Shown: positions 1 to 7,331, counted from the stretch's first letter. The stretch: DNA of 14,844 bases from Phycisphaerales bacterium UBA7812 (GCA_002480345.1 DLBY01000070.1:6339-21182); one strand, 5' to 3'. Numbers and translations: made by a program. Notes: generated from the sequence alone by a model not told the origin.

Positions 1-941
1 GGGGGGGCGGGGTCGGTCTCGCACACCACGCGCTCCGCCTGCTCGCGCGAGCCCTCCACCCGGTAGGGCTTGGTCCCCGACACCAGCTCGTAGAGCAGCA
101 GGCCCAGCCCGTAGACATCCGTCGTCTGGCTCACCGCGTCCCCCCGGATCTGCTCGGGGGCCGCGTATTGCGGCGTGAGCGGGCGGTCCCCCAGAAGGGT
201 GACCCCGTCTTCATCGTCGCGCACGATCTTTGCGATCCCGAAGTCGAGGAGCTTGGGGACCCCCTCCCGCGTCACCAGCACATTCGCGGGCTTAAGGTCG
301 CGGTGGATGACCATGTGCGCATGGGCATAGGCGACCGCCTCGGCGATGCGTTCGAACAGCGCCAGCCGCGCCGGGAGAGCCAGGTCGTCCGCGGCGCGGT
401 CGAGCCGCACGCCGTCCACATGCTCCATCACGAAGTAGGGCCGCCCATCGTCGGTGACCCCGCCGTCGAGGATGCGCGCGATGCCCGGGTGCTCGAGACG
501 GGCGAGGACGCGTCGTTCGATGCGGAATCGCTCGCGCGCCGCGGGGGATCCGGCGTCCGCGAGGAGCACCTTGACCGCGACGGTCTGCTCGAACAGGCCG
601 TCGGCGCGGCGCCCCCGATAGACCCGCCCCATGCCGCCCGACGCGATGGGCTCGATGACCTCGAACACCCCGAGGCGCGCGCCCAGCAGCGGGTCCGGCT
701 CGCCCTCGAAGGGGGCGCTCCCGTCGAGCGCCGCGGCGGGCGTGTGCTCGAGGAATCCCGTCGCGGAAAGCTCGACGCGCCCCAGCGATTCGGCGAGCGC
801 CAGCGCTTCGGGCGAATCGGCGAGCGCGTCCCGGATCGCGCGCGCGCGGCGGTCCTCGGGGAGCGCATCCGCCCGATCGATCGCGCGGAAGACGCGGTCC
901 CACAGCTCGTCGGGCACGGTCGCTCCGGTGCGCTCAGGCAT
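1..941 (-). CDS. Serine/threonine protein kinase (Hanks/PknB type), C-terminal part outside the window
   Basis: Eukaryotic-like protein kinase that phosphorylates Ser/Thr of partner proteins; the first 313 residues are in the window. The kinase domain begins near residue 92. It has a glycine-rich loop IASGGMGRVYRG (99-110), the ATP-binding lysine in VAVKVL (K124), catalytic loop HRDLKPAN (213-220, D215), DFG (233-235) and the APE-like AAPEQ (260-264), so it should be catalytically active. The first ~90 residues are a non-kinase leader rich in Ala, Arg and Glu. The chosen ATG gives the shared ATGCCTGA with the upstream sigma gene, an 8-base overlap that implies translational coupling. A Pro-rich stretch begins at the cut edge; any transmembrane segment or sensor repeats would lie beyond it. 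Planctomycetes commonly pair such kinases with ECF factors. The likely substrate is the neighbouring sigma factor, which is inference. Confidence 0.95.
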   Translation of the reverse strand, partial: MPERTGATVPDELWDRVFRAIDRADALPEDRRARAIRDALADSPEALALAESLGRVELSATGFLEHTPAAALDGSAPFEGEPDPLLGARLGVFEVIEPIASGGMGRVYRGRRADGLFEQTVAVKVLLADAGSPAARERFRIERRVLARLEHPGIARILDGGVTDDGRPYFVMEHVDGVRLDRAADDLALPARLALFERIAEAVAYAHAHMVIHRDLKPANVLVTREGVPKLLDFGIAKIVRDDEDGVTLLGDRPLTPQYAAPEQIRGDAVSQTTDVYGLGLLLYELVSGTKPYRVEGSREQAERVVCETDPAP

Positions 942-1518
942 CGTCGCCTCCCGTCGGGTTTGTGCCGAGTTGGAGAAGGAGCCATGCGCGGGCCGAGTCC
1001 CATTCGCGTTTCACGGTCGCGGGGGAGATCTCCAGGACGCGTGCGGTGTCGTCAACGCCCAATCCCCCGAAGAAGCGGAGTTCCACGACGCGCGCGCGTC
1101 GCGGGCTGATCGACGCGAGGCGCGAGAGCGCCTCGTCGAGCTCGACGAGATCGAGCCTTGCCGGATCGCTCGCGAGGGCATCGACATCGAGCGGGACGCG
1201 TTGTCGCTCCCCCCCGCGTTTCTGCCGCTTGTGCCGTCGCGCGTGGTCCACGAGCACGCGACGCATGGTCGTCGCCGCGACCCCGTAGAAATAGGTCTCG
1301 TCCTCCCACTCCACGGCTGTCTGGTCGAACAGGCGGAGATAGGCCTCGTGCACGAGGGCGGTGGGTTGCAAGGTGTGGTCGTCGCGCTCGCGTCGCAGGA
1401 GGGCCTGCGCCAGGCCGCGGAGTTCGGCGTAGACGACGGCGCCCAGACGCTGGGCGGCGCCGGCGTCGCCCGTGCGACCCGCCTGCAGCAGCACTGTTGC
1501 CTCGGAAATCCCGCCCAC
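934..1518 (-). CDS. ECF-type RNA polymerase sigma factor of the kinase-linked kind
   Basis: Sigma-70 family alternative sigma factor (194 residues) that directs RNA polymerase to a regulon. Region 2 spans about residues 18-95, with LQPTALVHEAYLRLF (50-64), an aromatic-rich promoter-melting part (YFYGVAATTMRR, 76-87) and VLVDHARR (88-95). Region 4 spans about 125-185, with the helix-turn-helix DDTARVLEISPATVKREW (156-173). The VHEAYLRL and VDHAR wording is typical of the planctomycete/proteobacterial ECF group linked to Ser/Thr kinases. The frame stays open upstream, but the GTG at 1518 is preceded by GAGGGAG six bases away and gives the usual family length. Region 2.2 lacks the acidic DAED-like residues of classical ECF factors and has Q51-P52-T53-A54 instead. 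No anti-sigma gene is next to it; the overlapping kinase is the likely regulator. Confidence 0.93.
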   Translation of the reverse strand: MGGISEATVLLQAGRTGDAGAAQRLGAVVYAELRGLAQALLRRERDDHTLQPTALVHEAYLRLFDQTAVEWEDETYFYGVAATTMRRVLVDHARRHKRQKRGGERQRVPLDVDALASDPARLDLVELDEALSRLASISPRRARVVELRFFGGLGVDDTARVLEISPATVKREWDSARAWLLLQLGTNPTGGDDA

Positions 1519-1712
1519 GCCGCACTCCCTCGCCCGGTCGGCCCCTGACCAGCATACACGGCGGGCGCCGGATCTCGGTTTTTTCCGTTTTCGTGAGCTC
1601 CGACGGCCCCGGATGACGCGAGGGCCCCTGAGCACACGCCGGGGCTCGCGGCCGGGGCGATCCGGACCGCGGGTGTTGCCCCGGACACGCCATCGGAGCA
1701 AAGGAGACCATC
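1519..1712. other. Divergent intergenic region between sigma factor and secreted-protein genes
   Basis: This 194-base spacer must hold the promoters of both the sigma/kinase pair (minus) and the two secreted-protein genes (plus). It is GC-rich apart from a short T-run around 1579-1584. A ribosome site AAAGGAG lies just before the ATG at 1713. No clear -35/-10 pair for the plus strand and no operator palindrome could be recognised. Autoregulation by the sigma factor across this spacer is possible but not shown. Confidence 0.5.
1551..1556 (-). promoter_or_regulatory. Possible -10 element of the sigma/kinase operon
   Basis: On the minus strand TATGCT lies 32 bases before the GTG of the sigma gene, giving a short leader of about 25 bases. 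No convincing -35 is seen 16-18 bases upstream; an A-tract (around 1579-1584) lies further up. This is only a candidate. Confidence 0.25.
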
Positions 1713-3371
1713 ATGGAATTCACGAACACCGCCCGTGCGCTGTGCGCGGGCCTGCTCGCGGGGCTCGCGGGCACCGCGTCCGCGATCGATGTCGGGTTCA
1801 CCTACCAGGGCTACCTCGAGGACAACGGGGTCGCGGCGGACGGCGCGAGCGATGTGCCGATCGCCTTCCGGTTGCACACGAGCCCCACGCTGGACCAGCC
1901 TGTCGGCGGGCTCGTCACGAAGAGTGCGGGCGAGATCGAATTCGACGGCGGGCTCTTCTCGACCGACCTCGGGTTCGATGTCGGCGCCTTCAACGGCGAC
2001 CAGCTCTGGCTCGAGGTGATCGTCGACGGGACGGCGCTGTCGCCCCGCCAGAAGGTCACGGCGGCGCCGTACTCGCTGGCGACAAGGGGGATCGTGGTGG
2101 ACGGCGACGGCGATGTGGGAATCGGCGTCAGCGATCCGCTGAATCCCCTGCATGTTGATGGGCGGATCCGCTCGACAGGGGCCGGGGCGGGGCTCTCGGT
2201 CTACAACCCCGACAACCAGGAGGCCTCGTACTTCCTCGGCTGGCAGAACGGCGTGCCTCGCCTCCGGATCGGCGGGAACGGGCCCGGCGGGAACGGCGGG
2301 TTCGATATCCAGCGGATCGGCGACGCGACGCTGCTCCGCATCGACGGGGACGGGCGGCTGGGCATCAAGGAGAAGAACCCCGACCTGCGGCTGACGATCG
2401 ACCAGCAGGGGCTGGGGCTGAACAACCCGAGTTCGCAGACGCTCGCGTTCCACACGAACGGCGCCGAGCGGATGCGGCTGACGAGCGACGGACTCTTCGG
2501 GATCCGCACGACGAGCCCCGCGACGCTGTTCGAGGTCGACGCGTACGACCTCGCGCTGCCGACCGGCGCCAGCGGCGCCGCGGCGTTCCGCTACGCGACG
2601 GGCCTGCCGTTCCCGGGCGCGGTGCCCAACACCGACAAGGCGACGGTCGATATCACGAGGCTGGGCGGAACGAGCGGCGCGGAGGCGCTGGATGTCTACG
2701 CGGAGGGCGCACGGGCCGCGACATTCGTGAGCGATGAGTCGGTCTCCCCGACCGTCGAGGTGCAGAACCTGCAGGCGGCGACGGCGCTGAAGCTGCTGTC
2801 GTTCGGCGGGAACGGGCCGATCATGGATATCGAGATCCCCGGGCCGGGAACCATCGGTTCGGACTACATCGTGATGCGGAACTCGGGGGGGAACCAGGCG
2901 CGCATCGATCGCAACGGACGGGGCTACTTCAACAATGGCACGCAGACCGGCGGCGCCGATGTCGCGGAGTGGTTTGCGGTCGAGGGCTCGGTTTCGGTCT
3001 ACGAGCCTGGCGACCTGCTCGTGATCTCGACCGAGTCGGACCGCACGGTGGCGCGCTCCGCGGAGGCGTACAGCACGCTCGTCGCGGGCGTGCACGCGAC
3101 CAAGCCGGGCGTGCTGCTCACCGAGCGGCATGTGGACGCGGACCACTCGGACATGGTGCCGATGGGTGTCGTGGGGGTGATCCCGACGAAGGTGAGCGCC
3201 GAAAACGGCCCCATCCGCCGGGGCGATCTTCTCGTCGCGTCGGGCACGCGGGGGCACGCGATGCTGGGCACCGATCGCTCGCGGATGCTCGGCGCGATCG
3301 TGGGCAAGGCGCTCGAGGACTTCGACGGACCCGGGACGGGCATCATCCGCGTCATGGTCAGCCCCCGATGA
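1713..3371 (+). CDS. Exported tail-fibre-like beta-rich protein
   Basis: A 552-residue secreted protein of unknown function. Residues 1-24 form a signal peptide with an Ala/Leu/Gly core and an ASA cleavage site (22-24). The mature N-terminus starts with the FTYQGYLEDNG type of module (about 29-120), common in planctomycete and Bacteroidetes surface proteins and ending in APYSLA. Residues ~130-280 contain three imperfect repeats of the form G-x-G-I-x-x-x-x-P-x-x-L-x-V-D (near 135, 217 and 262), as in phage tail fibres and adhesins. A C-terminal module from about 412 (ADVAEWF, GDLLVI, VAGVHATKPGVLL, RRGDLLVASG, GIIRVMV) looks like a separate folded domain. No catalytic motif or membrane anchor is visible. 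The start is supported by AAAGGAG ahead of the ATG. It precedes the dockerin gene by 20 bases, so the two are probably cotranscribed. A cell-surface or matrix role is inference. Confidence 0.88.
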   Translation: MEFTNTARALCAGLLAGLAGTASAIDVGFTYQGYLEDNGVAADGASDVPIAFRLHTSPTLDQPVGGLVTKSAGEIEFDGGLFSTDLGFDVGAFNGDQLWLEVIVDGTALSPRQKVTAAPYSLATRGIVVDGDGDVGIGVSDPLNPLHVDGRIRSTGAGAGLSVYNPDNQEASYFLGWQNGVPRLRIGGNGPGGNGGFDIQRIGDATLLRIDGDGRLGIKEKNPDLRLTIDQQGLGLNNPSSQTLAFHTNGAERMRLTSDGLFGIRTTSPATLFEVDAYDLALPTGASGAAAFRYATGLPFPGAVPNTDKATVDITRLGGTSGAEALDVYAEGARAATFVSDESVSPTVEVQNLQAATALKLLSFGGNGPIMDIEIPGPGTIGSDYIVMRNSGGNQARIDRNGRGYFNNGTQTGGADVAEWFAVEGSVSVYEPGDLLVISTESDRTVARSAEAYSTLVAGVHATKPGVLLTERHVDADHSDMVPMGVVGVIPTKVSAENGPIRRGDLLVASGTRGHAMLGTDRSRMLGAIVGKALEDFDGPGTGIIRVMVSPR

Positions 3372-3391
3372 ACCGGAAGGAGGAACCGACG

Positions 3392-3829
3392 ATGCGGACA
3401 ATCTTGTTTCCATCCCTATCTTCGCGGCTTGTCGCGACAACCCTTGTCGCCCTCGCGGGCCTGACGGCTCCCGTCGGCGGGGCACCCGAGATTCCCTGGT
3501 CGTCGATCGACGGCGGCGTCGAGCGGATGTCGGGCGCCGGGTATGTTCTGACCGGCACCGTCGGGCAGCACGACGCGGCACCACCCGCCGCGGGCGCGGG
3601 TTCCGTGCTCTGGGGGGGCTTCTGGCAACCCACGCTGACGGACGGCGCACCGGGCTGCACGGCCGCGGATCTTGCGCCGCCGTTCGGCGTGCTCGACCTC
3701 GCGGACATCAACACATTCGTCGGCGCGTTTCTCTCGCAAGAGGTGATCGCGGATCTCGACGGAAACGGGGTGTACGACCTCTCGGACATCACCGCGTTCA
3801 CCTCCGCGTTCCTCGCGGGGTGCCCCTGA
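3392..3829 (+). CDS. Small secreted protein with C-terminal GC-type dockerin domain
   Basis: A 145-residue exported protein. Residues 1 to about 30 form a signal peptide. The middle part carries the IDGGVERMSGAGYVLTGTVG segment (39-58) and GGFW (75-78), a pattern repeated in many planctomycete secreted proteins. From C89 to the end lie two calcium-binding-loop-like repeats: a degenerate one (DLAPPFGVLDLADI) and a canonical one starting at D121 (DLDGNGVYDLSDI). The chain ends in AGCP, the hallmark of the 'GC-type' dockerin of Phycisphaerae. Such domains are thought to act as sorting or anchoring tails; no cohesin is visible here. The ATG at 3392 is chosen because GGAAGGAGG sits 7 bases before it. 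An in-frame ATG at 3368 overlaps the previous stop (ATGA) and would add eight charged residues ahead of the signal peptide. Confidence 0.9.
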   Translation: MRTILFPSLSSRLVATTLVALAGLTAPVGGAPEIPWSSIDGGVERMSGAGYVLTGTVGQHDAAPPAAGAGSVLWGGFWQPTLTDGAPGCTAADLAPPFGVLDLADINTFVGAFLSQEVIADLDGNGVYDLSDITAFTSAFLAGCP

Positions 3830-3871
3830 GGGCTCTTTCCGCTGCGCTCTGACGCGGTGCCGCTTGACTTT

Positions 3872-3907
3872 GCCCGCTCCCGTGCACGGCACGCGGAGCG
3901 GGCTTTT
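3872..3907 (+). terminator. Rho-independent terminator after the dockerin gene
   Basis: The arm GCCCGCTCC-CGTGC, loop ACG, and the returning arm GCACG-C-GGAGCGGGC (one bulged C) form a 14-pair stem followed directly by TTTT (3904-3907). It lies 42 bases after the dockerin stop and closes the secreted-protein operon. Confidence 0.85.
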
Positions 3908-4013
3908 CGCGCGCACGATGTCCACCCGATCTCGTCCCCGACATATCCCGATACAGCGCCCTGCTCGGGGCACGATCTGGTACGCTGGAATCGCGGTCCG
4001 TTCGAGGTCGTGT
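3908..4013 (+). promoter_or_regulatory. Leader region of the ligase/deacylase operon
   Basis: About 100 bases between the terminator and the ATG at 4014 must contain the promoter of the two-gene operon. TACGCT (3981-3986) could serve as a -10 element, but no matching -35 is seen. The ribosome site is GAGG at 4004-4007. Confidence 0.25.
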
Positions 4014-5942
4014 ATGGGAACGCAGCAGATCAGCCATCCTGAGGGGGAGGAGAGCCACCGGCGTGCGATCCAGCATGTCCTGCGCGATCTCGATGCGCTC
4101 GAGTCGATGATGGAGCAGGGCTGCTTCGAGACAGATGCCAAGCGGATCGGCGCCGAGCAGGAGCTGATGCTGATCGACCGCGCGTGCCGGCCGGCGCCGC
4201 GGAGCGGGGAGGTGCTCGAACGGATCACCGATCCGCGCGTGGTTCCCGAGCTCGCGAAGTTCAACATCGAGTTCAACAGCGATCCGATCCGGGTGGGCGG
4301 CGATTGTCTCGCGACGCTCGACCGCCAGCTGCGCGAGGGATTCGCGACGGTGCGTGACGCGGCGGGCGAGATCGGGGTCCTCCCGCTGATGACGGGCATC
4401 TGCCCCACGATCGATCTCGCGGATCTCTCCCGCGACAATCTCGCGCCGATGGACCGGTACCTCGCGCTCGACGACATGCTGCGGCTCATGCGCGGCACGG
4501 ATTTCGAGCTCCACATCGAGGGCGCCGACGAGCTGCTGGTGCGTCACCCGAGCATCATGCTCGAGTCGGTCAACACGAGCTTCCAGGTGCATTACCAGAC
4601 GACGCCCGACGATTTCGCCGCGGATTACAACACGGCGCTCGCGGTCGCGGCGCCTGTCCTCGCGGTGAGCGTGAACAGCCCGATCCTGTTCGGCAAGCGG
4701 CTGTGGCGTGAGACGCGGATCGCGATCTTCCAGCAGGTGGTCGACACGCGCGCCAAGGGCGCCGGGCACCGCGAGATGCTGGGACGCGTCCGGTTCGGAG
4801 AATCGTGGGTGCGCGAGTCGGTGCTCGAGGTCTTCCGCGCCGATGTCGCGCGGTTCAAGCAGGTGATCGTCGCGAGCGAGCACGAGGTGGAGGACCCCAA
4901 CGAGGCCCTCGAGAGCGGGCGGGCACCCAAGCTCAAGGCTCTGCAGGCGTTCAACTCCAGCATCTACCGCTGGATCCGCCCCTGCTACGGCATCACGGAC
5001 GGCAAGCCGCACCTGAGGATCGAGAACCGCCTCTTCCCCTCGGGCCCGACCATCCAGGACGAGGTCGCGAACGCGGCGTTCTGGATCGGGCTCATGGCGG
5101 AGGGCCCCCACCGCTGGCCGGACATCCACAAGAAGCTCGATTTCCGCGATGTCCGGTCCAATTTCATCACCGCGGCTCAGCAGGGTCTGTCGTGTCACAT
5201 CTGCTGGATCAACGACACCGAGCGATCCATGCGCGAGCTGATGGTCGAGGCGTTCATCCCCGCGGCACGCGTGGGGCTCGCTCGGCTCGGTATCGACCGA
5301 ACGGACGCGGACCGGGCGATGTCGGTCATCGAGTCGCGCGTCTCGACGCGGCGCACCGGCGCACGCTGGCTGATCGATTCTGCCGCACGCCTGCGTGGAC
5401 AGGGCACGCGCGCCGAGCGGCTCGACCGCCTCACCGAGGCGATGCTCGCGAACCAGGACTCGGGCCTTCCGGTCCACGCCTGGCCGCTCGCGGAACAGTC
5501 CGCGGGCCCGGCGCGCAAGGGTTCTTTCTCGACGGTTTCGCAGTGCATGAGCACGGATCTGTTCACGGTCTCGGAGGACGAGTGCATCGACCTGGTCGCC
5601 TCGATCATGGATTGGGAACGCCTGAGGCACATCCCGGTCGAGAACGAGGATCATCAGCTCGTCGGGCTCGTGTCGTACCGCACGCTGCTCCGGATCCTCG
5701 CGAAGCGGTGCACGCCCAGGAGCGCGCGAGAGATCGCGGCGCGGGATGTCATGATCGAGAACCCGGTCACGGTTTCCCCCGAGACGCCCTCGATCGAGGC
5801 GATCGCGCTGATGTGCGAGAATAAGATCTCCTGCCTGCCTGTCGTGGAGGACGGCAAACTGGTCGGCATGGTTTCCGAACGCGACTACACCGCGATCGCG
5901 AAGAGACTGCTCGAACGCGCACTGCTCGAAGACGACGAATGA
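4014..5942 (+). CDS. GCS2-type glutamate-cysteine ligase homologue fused to a CBS-domain pair
   Basis: A 642-residue cytoplasmic protein. The N-terminal ~430 residues belong to the carboxylate-amine ligase/glutamate-cysteine ligase 2 superfamily, which joins a carboxylate (usually gamma-carboxyl of Glu) to an amine using ATP. Visible motifs are RIGAEQELMLID (44-55), FNIEFNSDP (83-91), HYQTTP, SVNSPILFGKRLWRETR and HLRIENRLFPSG (from 333). The C-terminus has two CBS motifs: CMSTDLFTVSED (from 511) and RDVMIENPVTVSPETPS (from 577) up to about 636. CBS pairs usually bind adenine nucleotides and control the attached enzyme. The frame is open upstream to 3864, but that part overlaps the terminator; ATG 4014 has GAGG six bases ahead. 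The stop overlaps the next gene by 4 bases. The real substrates are unknown; glutathione synthesis is not implied, since no gshB is nearby. Confidence 0.9.
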   Translation: MGTQQISHPEGEESHRRAIQHVLRDLDALESMMEQGCFETDAKRIGAEQELMLIDRACRPAPRSGEVLERITDPRVVPELAKFNIEFNSDPIRVGGDCLATLDRQLREGFATVRDAAGEIGVLPLMTGICPTIDLADLSRDNLAPMDRYLALDDMLRLMRGTDFELHIEGADELLVRHPSIMLESVNTSFQVHYQTTPDDFAADYNTALAVAAPVLAVSVNSPILFGKRLWRETRIAIFQQVVDTRAKGAGHREMLGRVRFGESWVRESVLEVFRADVARFKQVIVASEHEVEDPNEALESGRAPKLKALQAFNSSIYRWIRPCYGITDGKPHLRIENRLFPSGPTIQDEVANAAFWIGLMAEGPHRWPDIHKKLDFRDVRSNFITAAQQGLSCHICWINDTERSMRELMVEAFIPAARVGLARLGIDRTDADRAMSVIESRVSTRRTGARWLIDSAARLRGQGTRAERLDRLTEAMLANQDSGLPVHAWPLAEQSAGPARKGSFSTVSQCMSTDLFTVSEDECIDLVASIMDWERLRHIPVENEDHQLVGLVSYRTLLRILAKRCTPRSAREIAARDVMIENPVTVSPETPSIEAIALMCENKISCLPVVEDGKLVGMVSERDYTAIAKRLLERALLEDDE

Positions 5943-7258
5943 CACCGATCGCCGCGCCCGCAACGCTCCCCCGCGTCATCTGCGACCACCACGCTCCGCG
6001 CCCCGGGCCCACGCTCATCGCCGTCGGGGGGCTGCACGGCAACGAGCCCGCGGGGATCCTCGCGTCCGAGGCGCTGTCCCGGCGCCTGCACAACAGCGGA
6101 GGCCTCGCGTGCGGGCGCTTCGTCGCGCTGCGGGGGAACCTTTCGGCGCTCGCGGTGGATCCGGAGGAGCCGTCCAACAACCCGCGGTATCTCGCCCACG
6201 ACCTCAACCGCCTGTTCCGTGAGGACGACACGGATCGCACGCCCGATCACGCGCAGCGCGACGCGCTCCGAGACGCGCTCGCCGCGATCGAGGGCGAGCG
6301 GACGGGCCCGGTGTACCTGCTCGATCTGCACACGACCTCGTCGGACAGCCCGCCCTTCATCGCGGTGGAGGATTCGCTCCCCGCGCGAAGGTTCGCCGAG
6401 CGGTTCGCGCTCCCGCTCATCCTCGGCATCGAGGAGGACCTGCACGGGTTGCTGATGGACGAGGCGACCGCGCGGCTCGGCGCCGTCGCGCTCACCGTCG
6501 AGGGCGGGCGGCACGATAGCCCCAACGCCGTGCGCACCTTGGAAGCGGTGCTCTGCATCGCCCTGGAGTCGCTCGGGCTCACGGAGCGGTCCTGGGCCGA
6601 TTGCTTCGATGGGCGCGAGCCTCTCGAGATCACTCGCGCGGCCGCGTCTCGGCACGCGCACCGCGTCTATGACATCCGGCACCGCGAGCCCGTTTCGGCG
6701 TTGCCCTACGAGCCCGATCCCTCGGCCGAGCCGTTCGATCGGGTGCGCGCACGCCGGACGCGTATCGCGGTCCAAGAGGGGTCGGATCTGCTCAGCGCCG
6801 AGTCCGGCTTGCTGTTCATGCCCAATAAGCAACGCGATATCCGGGTCGGGGACGACGCGTACTTCGTTGTGCGACGCGTCGGGTGGATCTGGTTACGACT
6901 CTCCGCGTGGGTCCGCCTCCGCCCGGGCCTGCACGCGCTGCTCCCGCGGATCCTCCCCGGCGTGCGCCGACGCCGGGACCACCCGCACGATCTGCTGGTC
7001 GATCCTGAGATCGCGGCGGTGCTGCGTCGGGAGATCTTCCACCTGCTCGGCTACCGGCTCGTCCGCTTCGAGACAACGCCGGGCGTCTCACCCGTGCGTC
7101 GGCTTGCCCGCGCCGTGGCGCTTTCGATCCATGCGACCGTCGTGATCGCACGCAACCTGATCTCGCGGGGGTCAACCGACGACGCTCACGAGGCGGGGGA
7201 TGCGGAGTGGATTGTCAGCCGGCACACACTCGATCGGGCGGCGCACGGACCGGACTGA
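5939..7258 (+). CDS. Succinylglutamate desuccinylase/aspartoacylase-family zinc deacylase
   Basis: A 439-residue M14-like zinc amidohydrolase of the AstE/AspA family, which removes acyl groups from amino-acid-type amides. Zinc ligands are seen in GGLHGNEPAG (H33, E36) and DLHTTSSD (H131). Substrate-carboxylate contacts are expected from RGN (65-67) and DLNR (88-91). The general base is probably E188 in TVEGG. A beta-rich segment near residues 265-312 fits the usual C-terminal beta-domain. Beyond it, about 110 residues form an extension starting with a Trp/Arg/Leu-rich stretch (about 312-345), not usual for the family. The ATG overlaps the upstream ligase stop (ATGA), so the two proteins are translationally coupled. 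Together they suggest formation and hydrolysis of one amide-linked metabolite or of a terminal residue on a protein; the substrate is unknown. It is unlikely to be the astE of arginine catabolism, as no other ast genes are present. Confidence 0.88.
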   Translation: MTPIAAPATLPRVICDHHAPRPGPTLIAVGGLHGNEPAGILASEALSRRLHNSGGLACGRFVALRGNLSALAVDPEEPSNNPRYLAHDLNRLFREDDTDRTPDHAQRDALRDALAAIEGERTGPVYLLDLHTTSSDSPPFIAVEDSLPARRFAERFALPLILGIEEDLHGLLMDEATARLGAVALTVEGGRHDSPNAVRTLEAVLCIALESLGLTERSWADCFDGREPLEITRAAASRHAHRVYDIRHREPVSALPYEPDPSAEPFDRVRARRTRIAVQEGSDLLSAESGLLFMPNKQRDIRVGDDAYFVVRRVGWIWLRLSAWVRLRPGLHALLPRILPGVRRRRDHPHDLLVDPEIAAVLRREIFHLLGYRLVRFETTPGVSPVRRLARAVALSIHATVVIARNLISRGSTDDAHEAGDAEWIVSRHTLDRAAHGPD

Positions 7259-7302
7259 TTTGCAGAGACCCGATTCAAGTTCTCTTTCATTTTTGATGTG
7301 AA

Positions 7303-7331
7303 TTGACTTTGCACGGGACGCCCGCTACCGT
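7303..7331 (+). promoter_or_regulatory. Sigma-70-like promoter of the lipoprotein/DUF1328 genes
   Basis: TTGACT (7303-7308), exactly 17 bases, then TACCGT (7326-7331). The -35 matches consensus at five of six positions. It sits in a locally AT-rich stretch in an otherwise very GC-rich window and predicts transcription from about 7338, some 30 bases before the lipoprotein ATG. Confidence 0.6.

Noticed and set aside
1..20. Run of G at the window start, resembling a repeat or low-complexity artefact
   Set aside because: It lies in frame within the kinase gene and reads as a proline-rich stretch, usual after a bacterial Ser/Thr kinase domain.
1011..3650. Long open frame of about 880 codons on the minus strand, opposite the secreted-protein genes and partly over the sigma gene
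   Set aside because: The translation is Arg-rich without domain signals and covers regions where other frames encode recognisable proteins.
3864..3869. TTGACT resembling a -35 element ahead of the GCS2-CBS gene
   Set aside because: There is no -10 at 16-18 bases, and the element runs straight into the terminator hairpin at 3872-3907.
3798..5963. Long open frame of about 720 codons on the minus strand, opposite the GCS2-CBS gene
   Set aside because: It is a GC-driven shadow: low-complexity Arg/Asp/Leu-rich translation, no recognisable domain, while the plus strand has clear family motifs throughout.
5939..7258. Identification as astE of the arginine succinyltransferase catabolic pathway, given the arginine genes nearby
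   Set aside because: No astA, astB, astC or astD is present, the gene is coupled to a GCS2-CBS ligase, and the arginine genes are biosynthetic and on the other strand.
7264..7297. Weak inverted repeat AGAGAC...GTTCTCT followed by a T-rich stretch after the deacylase gene
   Set aside because: Only five or six pairs with a bulge and a loop of about nine bases; too weak to call as a terminator.
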